NCBI GenBank assembly: GCA_023474015.1
Contig: JAMCYN010000121.1
Span: forward strand, 1-59,536
Direction: 5' to 3'
DNA: 59,536 nt
Source of the DNA: Armatimonadota bacterium
Lineage (GTDB): Bacteria; Armatimonadota; UBA5829
Shown: positions 33,931 through 42,900 of the stretch, one piece after another
How the letters are laid out: every line of letters starts with the position of its first letter
Numbering within the stretch: position 1 is the stretch's first letter
Made by a program: the position numbers and the translations under genes
The notes under the pieces: generated by a model
What the model saw: the letters and a program-made list of their open reading frames with translations, nothing else
Database searches by the model: none
Told to the model about the DNA's origin: nothing

Positions 33931-35468
33931 TGGCGGTTACGATTGATACAACCGGAAACGCGGCCCCGATGAAGACGGACGCGCTGGGGCTGGAGATGCC
34001 GCGCCGCGAAGTGAAGCCCGCGCCGGACCGCTGGCGCAACAGCCTGGGCAAGTATCGCATTTGGCGGAGTGAATTGTGCAACAAATGCGGGACCTGCGAG
34101 AAGGTCTGTCCGCGCGGTGTGCACGAGCGCCCCGAGGGCTATGTGGATTTCGTCAGAGGCAACGACTGGCGCTGCACCGCCGCCAAGTGCAAGGAGAACG
34201 GCACCTACTGCGTGGATAAGTGCCCTCAGAAGGCGCTGCGCATCGAGGAGACACCGCTGTATAAGTCGCTGGGCGACTTTCGGTGGACGGCGGACCTGAT
34301 CCTCTCCACCTGGTATATGGCGGAGACGGGACAGGTTCCCGATGGCGAGCTCGACTATCATCACGGCAACTCCGGCGGCGGGTTCGACAAGATCAGATTT
34401 CGATTCCCTGAGGATGGCCCTCGGACGAATCCCGATGAGATCAACACGGCGATAGAGCTTAACCGCAGAGACGACGACGGGCGGCCCAGAATACGAATCG
34501 ACCTGCCGGTCTACGGCGGCGGGATGTCGTTCGGCTCCGTCAGCCCGCATACGATACTTTCCAAGGCACGCGCGGCGATGGCGTGGAACATATTTAGCTG
34601 CACCGGCGAGGGCGGCTACATCGAGCGCCTGCTTCCGTATAAAGATAACATGATCACGCAGGTCGCGACGGGTCTGTTTGGCGTTCGCGAGGAAACCATC
34701 AGGCACGCGCCGATTGTCGAGTTCAAATACGCCCAGGGCGCGAAGCCGGGCCTCGGCGGCCACCTGCTGGGCGACAAGAATACCCCCGCGGTTGCCGCGA
34801 TGCGCGAGGCCGTGCCGGGGACGCCGCTGTTTTCGCCGTTCCCGTTCCACAGCGTGTATTCCATCGAGGACCATAAGAAGCACATCGACTGGATCAAGCA
34901 CGTGAACCCAAGGGCGCTCGTTTCGGCGAAGGTATCGACCCCGGTGGACGTGGACATGGTCGCGGTCGGTTCATACTTCGCGGGCGCGAATATCGTCCAC
35001 TTGGACGGCAGCTACGGCGGGACCGGCGCGGCCCCAGAGATCGCCAAGAAGAACATCGCGATGCCGATAGAGTATGCGATCCCGAAAGTGTCGAGATTTC
35101 TGGAGGCCGAGGGCATACGGGACAAGATCACGCTGATAGCCAGCGGCGGCATCCGGACGGCATACGATGCGGCGAAGGCGATTGCGCTCGGCGCGGACGG
35201 GGTCGTGATAGGGACCACGGAGATGGTAGCGCTGGGCTGCATTCGCTGCGGCAAGTGCGAGAGCGGCAAAGGCTGCGCGCGCGGAATCGCAACCACCGAC
35301 CCGGTGACGATGGAGAAGATGACCACCGAGTGGGGCACGCAGCGATTGATCAACCTGCTCCATGCGTGGCGGCTGCAGTTGGTCGATATCCTGAGCCGGT
35401 TCGGCATGAAAGATGTCGCCGAACTGCGCGGACGGACCGATCTTCTTATGCATCTTGATTACGAATAG
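33930..35468 (+). CDS. Archaeal-type glutamate synthase, FMN/4Fe-4S synthase subunit
   Basis: 512 residues; the start overlaps the previous stop. N-terminal 4Fe-4S motifs CNKCGTCEKVCP and a second Cys set around CTAAKCKENGTYCVDKCP are followed by the FMN-binding synthase barrel: MSFGSVSPHTILSKARAA, SCTGEGGYIERLL, VEFKYAQGAKPGLGGHLLG, VHLDGSYGGTGAAPE, and the 3Fe-4S-like cluster CIRCGKCESGKGCARGIAT. This is the central domain of glutamate synthase encoded separately, as in archaea and some anaerobes. It combines ammonia and 2-oxoglutarate into glutamate using electrons from FMN. Its glutaminase partner follows at 35791 and the NADPH module is in HdrA. Confidence 0.93.
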   Translation: MAVTIDTTGNAAPMKTDALGLEMPRREVKPAPDRWRNSLGKYRIWRSELCNKCGTCEKVCPRGVHERPEGYVDFVRGNDWRCTAAKCKENGTYCVDKCPQKALRIEETPLYKSLGDFRWTADLILSTWYMAETGQVPDGELDYHHGNSGGGFDKIRFRFPEDGPRTNPDEINTAIELNRRDDDGRPRIRIDLPVYGGGMSFGSVSPHTILSKARAAMAWNIFSCTGEGGYIERLLPYKDNMITQVATGLFGVREETIRHAPIVEFKYAQGAKPGLGGHLLGDKNTPAVAAMREAVPGTPLFSPFPFHSVYSIEDHKKHIDWIKHVNPRALVSAKVSTPVDVDMVAVGSYFAGANIVHLDGSYGGTGAAPEIAKKNIAMPIEYAIPKVSRFLEAEGIRDKITLIASGGIRTAYDAAKAIALGADGVVIGTTEMVALGCIRCGKCESGKGCARGIATTDPVTMEKMTTEWGTQRLINLLHAWRLQLVDILSRFGMKDVAELRGRTDLLMHLDYE

Positions 35469-35476
35469 TCTTTTAA

Positions 35477-35770
35477 TCACGAAAGCACGAAATTACGAAA
35501 ACACGAAAAGAGAATAGCGACAGGCAATAGGCGTGGAGGCACAGTACTCCGCAGGCCCTGAGTAGCCCAGCAGGAGTTAGCTACTATTGAGAATGTCTGA
35601 TGGGCGTATCGAAGGGCCGGTCAGTTCTCAACCGAAGTCCGTACCTTCGCAGCCGCCCTTCGATACGGTCCTTCGATACGGCCTACGGCCTACTCAGGAC
35701 CTACTCAGGGCTTACGGAAGTGCTAATCCTACCCTTTTCGTGCTTTCTCCCTTTCGTGTTTTCGTGATGA
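35477..35770. repeat. Nested composite repeat: family C copy 4 inside family B arms
   Basis: Left arm CACGAAAGCACGAAATTACG (35478-35497), complete C element (35542-35722) and right arm CTTTTCGTGCTTTCTCCCTT running to TTTTCGTGATGA (35770). The layout matches 24421-24712. It splits the ten-gene operon and ends 20 bases before the gltB start. Confidence 0.85.
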
Positions 35771-35790
35771 GAAAGTCAACAGGACAAGCG

Positions 35791-38424
35791 ATGACCAACT
35801 TTGCGGATAAGATAATAGACAGCAGGCAGTGGATGATGGACGGCTGGAGCCCGTCGGAGCCGCCGCACACCGACGAAGAGGGCGGCTGCGGGGTCACGGG
35901 GTTCGCGTGCAGCATCCCTGTGGCGGGTCGGCACATCTATGAGCCGTCCGTTCAGATGCACAATCGAGGCAACGGCAAGGGCGGCGGCATCGCTGCGGTG
36001 GGGCTTGTGCCGGAGCAGCTTGGGGTGTCGCGGGAGATACTTACCAACGACTACCTCCTGAACATCGCGCTGCTCGACCCGAGTTGCAAGGCTAACGTCG
36101 AGGCCGACTTCATCACGCCGATGTTCGACGTGCATCACTCGGACATGCTCGACCACATCGACGACTATCGCGACATCGCGGGCCTGGAAGTTCGCCCGCC
36201 GGATGTCGCGAGATACTTCGTGAAGCCCAAGCCGGAGGTGCTCAAGAGATTCGCCGAGGAGCGCGGCCTTACAGGCTTGCTGGAGCGGGACATCGAAGAG
36301 GAGTTCGTATTCCAGAACACCTTCGCTCTGGACTCGAAATATTACGCGGCGCTCGGCGACAAGCAGGCGTTTGTGCTGTCGCATGGCCGCGATCAGATGA
36401 TACTGAAGATCGTCAGTTACGCCGAGCAGATCGTCACGTACTATAAGCTCGAGGATTTCAAGGCGCACGTCTGGATTGCCCACCAGCGATACCCCACGAG
36501 GGGCCGCGTGTGGCACCCCGGCGGCGCGCACCCGTTCCGGGGGATGAACGAGGCGCTGGTCCACAACGGCGACTTCGCGAACTATTATTCGGTGACCGAG
36601 TACCTGGCGCAGCGCAACATCAGGCCGCTGTTCCTGACGGACACGGAGGTCGCGATACTCGTGTTCGACCTCTGGAAGCGTGTCTACAAGTATCCGATGG
36701 AATACGTCATCGAGGGCCTGGCACCCACGGGCGAGCGTGATCTGGACATGCTCCCGAAAGATAAGCAGGAGCTTTACAAGAGAATCCAGCAGGCGCATAT
36801 ACATGCCTCGCCGGACGGGCCATGGTTCTTCATCATCGCGCGAAACGATGTCGAGAACGACGCCTTCCAGTTGCTCGGGATTACCGACACGGCGATGCTT
36901 AGGCCGCAGGTGTTCGCGCTGTCTGATGGCGAAGTCCAGATCGGGCTTATCTGCTCCGAAAAGCAGGCCATCGACGCGACTCTACATAGCCTTGCCAAGG
37001 AGGACCCGCGATTCTGCACGATAGCCGATGACTATTGGAACGCGCGTGGCGGCAGCTACACCGACGGCGGCGCGTTTATCTTTACGGTGAAGCGCAAGCC
37101 CGATGGCACGCGGACTCTTTCTTGCGCGGATAAATTTGGGAGAGAGCGGAAAGCGGAGAGTGGAAAGTGGAGAGCAGAGGCCCCCGCCGTTTCGGGAACA
37201 AGTTCCCGAAACACCAGCCTCCCTGCGTTGCTCGGGGACGAGAGTGGAAATGCTCTCTTTGACTCGCTCAGGGAGGCCGCCGCGTCTGTCACGCTTGACG
37301 AGTTCAAGAACCTCTGCGCGGACCTCATAGCCCGCATCCAGACCGATACCGAGCGGACTGCCGTGATAAACGGTCTCACGCTGATGATCGACCGCCGCTA
37401 CCCGACCGGCGCAAACAAGCGCGCTCGCATTCTCGAAGTGGCGAACAACGCGCTTGTCTCGGTCTTCGAGTCGGTGAACTCGATCACTTTGGGCGGCGGC
37501 TCAAAGTATGCCCGGATTGATTGGGAGACGCGGGATGCCGTGCGCGCGCCGGTTGGCTCTGAGGAAGTGCTCATCGTCAATGGCCACGATTTCCCGCCGG
37601 AGGGCGATGAGTGTGACGCCCGCGTGGTCGATGCGGCCTACGTGCTGGGCTGGAAGCGGTTCATCTGCTGCGGCTACGTCGGGCAGAGGTTCCTGGGCTG
37701 CGGGCTCGGGTCGGAGTCTTACGACTGCGTCATCGATGCCTACGGCAGCACCGGCGATTATCTGGCCTCAGGCCTTGACGGCGCGACAATGGTCGTTCAC
37801 GGCAACGCCCAGGATCAACTTGCGCAGGTCATGAAGGAGGGCAAGCTGGTCGTCCACGGCGACGTCGGGCAGACATTCATGTATGGCGCGAAGGGCGGCG
37901 ATGTGTTCGTGAAGGGCAACGCCGCCGGACGCCCGCTGATCAACGCGGTGGGCCGCCCGAAGGCCGTCATCAACGGCACCTGCCTGGACTTTTTGGCGGA
38001 ATCGTTCATGGCGGGCGATCCGTTGAACGGCGGCGGGTTCGTTATCCTGAACGGCATCAGAGTCGACGCCCAGGGCAACGTGATCGATTTGGACACGCCG
38101 TATGCCGGTTCGAACCTGTTCTCGCTGGCCTCGGGCGGCGCGATTTACGTTCGCGATCCCAAGGGGCAGCTTGACAATGAGCAGCTTAACGGCGGTCAGT
38201 ACTTCGAGCTTTCGGATGCCGACTGGAAGCTGATCAGGCCGTATCTCGAAGAAAACGAGCGGCTTTTTGACATCGCCGTGTCCCGGCTTTTGACGGTGGA
38301 CGGCAAGGCCCTGGACCCGAAGAGCGTGTATCGAAAGGTCGCTCCGGCCTCAAAGAAAGCGGCTTCGGTGGCGGCTGATGTGCCTGACGATGACGGTAAC
38401 TGGGAGGACGTGTCTGATGGGTAG
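35791..38424 (+). CDS. Glutamate synthase glutaminase (GATase II) plus GXGXG subunit
   Basis: 877 residues from ATG 35791 (AGGA upstream); the open frame extends upstream only through repeat DNA. The class II glutaminase domain has the nucleophile Cys in EEGGCGVTGFACS (about residue 33), QMHNRGNGKGGGIAAV, HQRYPTRGRVWHPGG and ALVHNGDFANYY. The C-terminal GXGXG helix domain runs from about 580 with repeated Gly-rich turns (GLDGATMVVHGNAQDQ, GDVGQTFMYGAKGGDVFVKG). The Cys is not near the N-terminus, so a propeptide of about 32 residues must be removed. Residues 451-488 come from an inserted repeat element. It feeds ammonia to the FMN subunit. Confidence 0.92.
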   Translation: MTNFADKIIDSRQWMMDGWSPSEPPHTDEEGGCGVTGFACSIPVAGRHIYEPSVQMHNRGNGKGGGIAAVGLVPEQLGVSREILTNDYLLNIALLDPSCKANVEADFITPMFDVHHSDMLDHIDDYRDIAGLEVRPPDVARYFVKPKPEVLKRFAEERGLTGLLERDIEEEFVFQNTFALDSKYYAALGDKQAFVLSHGRDQMILKIVSYAEQIVTYYKLEDFKAHVWIAHQRYPTRGRVWHPGGAHPFRGMNEALVHNGDFANYYSVTEYLAQRNIRPLFLTDTEVAILVFDLWKRVYKYPMEYVIEGLAPTGERDLDMLPKDKQELYKRIQQAHIHASPDGPWFFIIARNDVENDAFQLLGITDTAMLRPQVFALSDGEVQIGLICSEKQAIDATLHSLAKEDPRFCTIADDYWNARGGSYTDGGAFIFTVKRKPDGTRTLSCADKFGRERKAESGKWRAEAPAVSGTSSRNTSLPALLGDESGNALFDSLREAAASVTLDEFKNLCADLIARIQTDTERTAVINGLTLMIDRRYPTGANKRARILEVANNALVSVFESVNSITLGGGSKYARIDWETRDAVRAPVGSEEVLIVNGHDFPPEGDECDARVVDAAYVLGWKRFICCGYVGQRFLGCGLGSESYDCVIDAYGSTGDYLASGLDGATMVVHGNAQDQLAQVMKEGKLVVHGDVGQTFMYGAKGGDVFVKGNAAGRPLINAVGRPKAVINGTCLDFLAESFMAGDPLNGGGFVILNGIRVDAQGNVIDLDTPYAGSNLFSLASGGAIYVRDPKGQLDNEQLNGGQYFELSDADWKLIRPYLEENERLFDIAVSRLLTVDGKALDPKSVYRKVAPASKKAASVAADVPDDDGNWEDVSDG
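37141..37253 (+). repeat. In-frame repeat element inside the gltB coding region
   Basis: Iterated GGAAAG/GGAGAG words, then a perfect 11-bp inverted repeat GTTTCGGGAAC/GTTCCCGAAAC (37189-37212). It encodes a low-complexity linker (RERKAESGKWRAEAPAVSG) between the glutaminase and GXGXG halves. Its stem word TTCGGG is that of family G hairpins. Confidence 0.75.
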
Positions 38425-38971
38425 CACGCTAGATAGAGTAGATCGGAGTCTCCTCGCCAGGCTGGACCCGGAGGGGAAGCTGAGGCTGGCGGCGTGCCTT
38501 CAATGCGGGCGCTGCTCCTCCGGCTGCACTATGCGTCTGGAGACCGACATCCTCCCGCACCAGCTAAACCGAATGGCGCTGCTTGGGATGGAAGATGAAC
38601 TCCTGGCGAGCAAGGCGATTTGGACCTGCGCATCGTGCCACACGTGCGTCTCGCGCTGCCCGATGCAGGTCGATACGACCGCGCTGATCGACAAACTCCG
38701 CGCCATCGCGAGCGATGCGCCGAGTGATGACCTGAAAAAGATTCGCATATTCAACGAGCTTATGCTGGACTCGATTGAGAAGTTCGGCCGCGTCCACGAG
38801 TTCGGCCTGATGGGTCGCTATAAAATGAAGACGCGCGATTTCTTCAGCGACCTGGCCAAGTTCCCAACGATGCTCAAGAAGGGCAAGATGAAGCTCTTCC
38901 CGCCGCGCACCTCGGGCCGCAAGGCGGTTTCGGCGATATTCGACCGCGTCAGACGGAGGGCGAAACAATGA
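38417..38971 (+). CDS. hdrC: Heterodisulfide reductase subunit C (HdrC)
   Basis: 184 residues; the ATG at 38417 lies eight bases inside the gltB end, with GGGAGGA upstream. Two 4Fe-4S motifs typical of HdrC: CLQCGRCSSGCTM (about 30-42) and CASCHTCVSRCPM (about 73-85). HdrC relays electrons between HdrA and HdrB. In an organism with no sign of coenzyme M, the Hdr core more likely serves methylene-THF reductase or another disulfide or quinone-like acceptor. The stop overlaps hdrB (ATGA). Confidence 0.93.
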   Translation: MGSTLDRVDRSLLARLDPEGKLRLAACLQCGRCSSGCTMRLETDILPHQLNRMALLGMEDELLASKAIWTCASCHTCVSRCPMQVDTTALIDKLRAIASDAPSDDLKKIRIFNELMLDSIEKFGRVHEFGLMGRYKMKTRDFFSDLAKFPTMLKKGKMKLFPPRTSGRKAVSAIFDRVRRRAKQ

Positions 38972-39825
38972 AATACTCATTCTTCCCCGGGTGCTCGCTG
39001 GAATCGACCGCGGGGGATTTTCGGATGTCCACATACGCGGTGGCGAATGCCCTCGGGATCGAGCTTGAGGAACTGCCGGGCTGGTCGTGCTGCGGCTCGA
39101 CTCCCGCGCACGCCACCGACTCCCTGCTCGCCGCGTCTCTCCCGGCGCGGAATCTCGCGATTGCCCAGGACCTCGGGCGGGATGTGATAGTCTGCTGCGC
39201 GGCGTGCTACGGCAGACTTGCCGCCGCGAACCTGGCTGTCGAAGATGCGACAATGCGCGCGGAGGTCGCCGAGGCGATTGGCCGCGAGTATGCGGGCGGC
39301 GTTCGAGTCCGACACTTCCTTCAGGTGCTACGCGATGATATTGGCCTGGCAGATGTCAAGGACGCCATCACCAAGAGCCTGAATGGTCTCAAGGTGGCGT
39401 GCTACTACGGATGTCTCTTGACCCGTCCGAAGGAGCTGAGCATCCTCGACGATCCCGAGGACCCGCAGTTGATGGAGGAAATACTCGTCGCGGCGGGCGC
39501 GGACCCGATAGAGTGGCCCTATAAGACCGAGTGCTGCGGGGCGAGTTTCTCGATCACCCGAACGGATACCGTCAAGCGGCTCGGCGCGGGAATTCTCGAG
39601 ATGGCGAAGGAGAGTGGCGCGGAGTGCATCGCCGTGGCCTGCCCGTTGTGCCAGAGCAATCTGGACCTGCGGCAGTCCGATATCGAGCAATCCATCGGCA
39701 AGCAGATCGGTCTGCCGGTGTTCTACTTCACCCAGCTTCTGGGGCGAGCGCTGGGGCTGTCCGACGACGCGCTGGGGATCGGCAAACTGATGACGGACCC
39801 AATTCCGCTGTTGGGCCGGATTTGA
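38968..39825 (+). CDS. hdrB: Heterodisulfide reductase subunit B (HdrB)
   Basis: 285 residues with the two CCG domains of HdrB: CSL then SCCGSTPAHATDS and CCAACYGR; then CYYGCLLTRP, ECCGASFSITRT and CPLCQSNLDLR. These ten Cys ligate the pair of noncubane clusters in methanogen HdrB. The last residues (LLGRI) and the TGA stop are supplied by repeat element D1. HdrB is the site of disulfide reduction in methanogens; in the MetFV-Hdr complex it links to methylene-THF reductase. Start overlaps hdrC. Confidence 0.93.
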   Translation: MKYSFFPGCSLESTAGDFRMSTYAVANALGIELEELPGWSCCGSTPAHATDSLLAASLPARNLAIAQDLGRDVIVCCAACYGRLAAANLAVEDATMRAEVAEAIGREYAGGVRVRHFLQVLRDDIGLADVKDAITKSLNGLKVACYYGCLLTRPKELSILDDPEDPQLMEEILVAAGADPIEWPYKTECCGASFSITRTDTVKRLGAGILEMAKESGAECIAVACPLCQSNLDLRQSDIEQSIGKQIGLPVFYFTQLLGRALGLSDDALGIGKLMTDPIPLLGRI

Positions 39826-39932
39826 AATCCGGGCCCTCCCCGGCAAGGGGATTTCAAATCCCCAGATTGCCCTTTTCGTCCCGGATTGCAAATCCGGACG
39901 AACGGAGAAGGGGCTAGCCAAATCCGGACGAA
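39812..39932. repeat. Dispersed palindromic repeat cluster, family D copy 1
   Basis: Four related palindromic words: GGATTTGAAATCC (39818), GGGGATTTCAAATCCCC (39847), GGATTGCAAATCC (39883) and AAATCCGGACGAACG at the end. It includes the hdrB stop. The second cluster is at 50368-50480. Confidence 0.8.
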
Positions 39933-39945
39933 CGAACGAGGCTGA

Positions 39946-42900
39946 ATGACTATGATCGATAGCATGAATAACGCAAATAGCCCCATCGGAGCTGTGATGG
40001 TCTGCGGCGGCGGGGTCGCGGGGATACAGTCGGCCCTGGACCTGGCCAACTCGGGTTACAAGGTCTACCTGGTCGAGAAGTCCGCGACCGTCGGCGGCAA
40101 GATGGCTCAGCTCGACAAGACTTTCCCCACCGGCGACTGCGCGACCTGCATCATCTCGCCGAAGCTCGTCGAGTGCGCGCGCAATCTTAATATAGAAATC
40201 CTAACTCAGTCCCAGGTCGAGGAGATGAGCGGCGAGCCGGGGCGCTTCAAGGTGAAGCTGCGGCAAAAGGCGCGGTTCGTCGATACGGCAAAGTGCAACT
40301 CCTGTGGCGACTGCGAGAAGGTCTGCCCTGTGAGCGTGCCGGACAACTTCAATCGGGGTCTGGCGAAGAAGACCGCCATACATAAGGTGACGGCGCAGGC
40401 TGTCCCGAACGCCTATGTTGTCAACAAGCGCGAGCGCCCGCCATGCGTGAGCGCGTGCCCCATGGGCCAGAACGCCCAGGGCTATGTCGCGCTGCTGGCT
40501 AAGGGCAAGGTCGCCGAGGCCGCCGAGATCATTCGCAAGGACAACCCGCTGCCGCTGATCTGCGGCTACGTCTGCCACAGGCCGTGCGAGGCGGAGTGCC
40601 AACAGGGTGAGTATGGCGACGCGGTGTCGATCAGGAACCTCAAGCGTTTCGCCATTGAGCATTCCCCAACCCCTAACCCCCAACCCCTAACCCCTCGCGC
40701 GGAGCGCGTGGCCATTATCGGCTCAGGGCCTGCCGGATTGGGCGCGGCGGATTATCTCGCCCGCAAGGGCTATCGGGTCACGATATATGAGGCCTTGCCT
40801 GTTCCGGGCGGGATGATGCGCGCGGGGATTCCCGATTTCAGGCTCCCGCGCGGCGTTATCGACAGCCAGATCGACGATATACTCAACCTCGGCGTCGAGC
40901 TGAAGCTCAACGCCCCGATTGGCACGGGCCTGTCGATCGACGGCCTTCTCGAAAGCGGCTACAAGGCAGTCTTCGCCGCAGTGGGCGCTCAGAGGAGTTC
41001 AAGCCTCGGCATCGAGGGCGAGAATCTGGACGGCGTGCTTCCGGGAATCGAGTTTATCAGAGATGCGAACCTCGGACGCGAGGCAAAGATTGGCAATCGG
41101 GTCGCGGTGATCGGTGCGGGTAACGCCGCCATGGACATCGCGCGCACTGCCCTCCGCCTCGGCTCCAAGGACGTCACCATTGTCTATCGCCGGACCAAGA
41201 AGGAGATGCCCGCCGACCCTGTAGAGGTCGAAGACGCAATCCGTGAGGGCGTCAAGTTCATATTCCTGACGAACCCCAAACAATTCGTCGGCTCAAATAA
41301 CAAACTCACCGGCATCGAGTGCCTGAAGATGAAGCTCTCGGACGAGAAAGACGCCTCCGGAAGGCGTCGCCCCGAGCCTGTCGAAGGGTCGGAGCATATA
41401 ATCGAGTGCGACAACGCCATCCTCGCCACCGGGCAGGTTCCCGATATGGACTTCGGCCACGGCGCGGAGCTTGAACTCAACAAGTGGGGCCTGCTCAAGG
41501 TCGATCCCGTCACGCTCGCCACGAGCAAGCCCGGAGTCTTCGCGGGCGGAGATGTGGTCGCGGGCGCGGGAACGCTGAGCGAGGCGGTCGCGGCGGGGAT
41601 ACGCGCCGCGGAGTCCATCGAGCGATTCATTAACGGCGAGGACCTGGCGGCAGGCCGCGATGCTGACAGCCGCGTCTGGACCAACGAGCAGCACCGTCAA
41701 TTGGAACTCCAGCACCAGCGCGAGAGGCGCATACGCAGCAAGCGGGTCGAGTTCGATCACGATAACGGCTACACCGCCGAGCAGGCAGTCGCGGAGGCGG
41801 AGCGATGCCTCGCATGCGGCGTCTGCTGTGAGTGTGGGGAATGCGTCAAGGCTTGCTTACCCAAGGCCATTGACCATGGTATGAAAGACAGCTACCGCGA
41901 GCTGGAGGTCGGCGCGGTGATACTTGCGCCGGGCTATGAGGAGTTCGACGCGAAGCTGCGCGGCGAGTTCGGTTTCGGGCGATACCCGAACGTGGTCACC
42001 AACGTCCAGTTCGAGCGCATGCTTTCGGCGAGCGGGCCATTCGGCGGCCATCTTCAGCGTCCGGCGGACGGCGTGGAGCCGAAGAAGATCGCGTTTATCC
42101 AGTGCGTGGGTTCCCGCGATGCGGCGAATAATCGCCCCTACTGCTCCTCGGTCTGCTGCATGGCGGCGATCAAGGAATCGCTCATCGCCGCCGATCATGC
42201 GCCCGGCCTGGAGACGACCATCTTCTACACCGACATCCGCGCCTTCGGCAAGGACTTCGATAGATATTACGAGCGCGCCAAGTCAAGCGGCGTCAAGTTC
42301 GAGCGGAGCATGATCTCGCGCGTGGTCGAGATGCCAGGCTCGAAAAACCTGCGCCTGAGCTACATCAAGGACGGCAAGCCAATCGACGAGGAGTTCGACA
42401 TTGTCGTCCTATCGACCGGCATGCGCCCGAGTGACGAGGCCCTGCGCACGGCCAACGCGGTCGGCGTCGAGCTCAACGAGTGCGGCTTCTGCAAGACCGA
42501 TGAGGTCGCGACGGTGGCGACAAGCCGCGCGGGCGTCTTCGTATCCGGCGCGTTCCAGGAGCCGAAGGACATCCCCGAGACTGTCACCCAGGCGTCCGCC
42601 GCCGCGGCCATGGCGATGGAACTCCTCGCCCCGGCGCGTGGAACCATGATCACCGAGAAGAAGTATCCGAAGGAGCGCGATTTCACCGACGCTCCGCCGC
42701 GCATCGGCGTCTTTATCTGCCACTGCGGGATCAACATCGCGGGCGTGGTGAATATCGACAGGGTCGTCGAGGCGGCGAAGTCGATGGATTACGTAGCCTA
42801 CGCCGAGAACCAGGTCTACGCGTGCGCGGACAATACGCAGGAGCACATCAAGGAGATCATCAAGGAGCACGACCTGAACCGCCTGATCGTGGCAAGCTGC

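Noticed and set aside
32326..34901. Long minus-strand open frames antisense to the operon genes
   Set aside because: They are mirror frames of GC-rich coding DNA; they lack ribosome sites and show no protein motif, while the plus-strand genes have clear domains.
35593..35790. Longer N-terminus for the glutaminase subunit
   Set aside because: The extra residues translate repeat DNA of families B and C; the ATG at 35791 has AGGA upstream and leads into the conserved domain.
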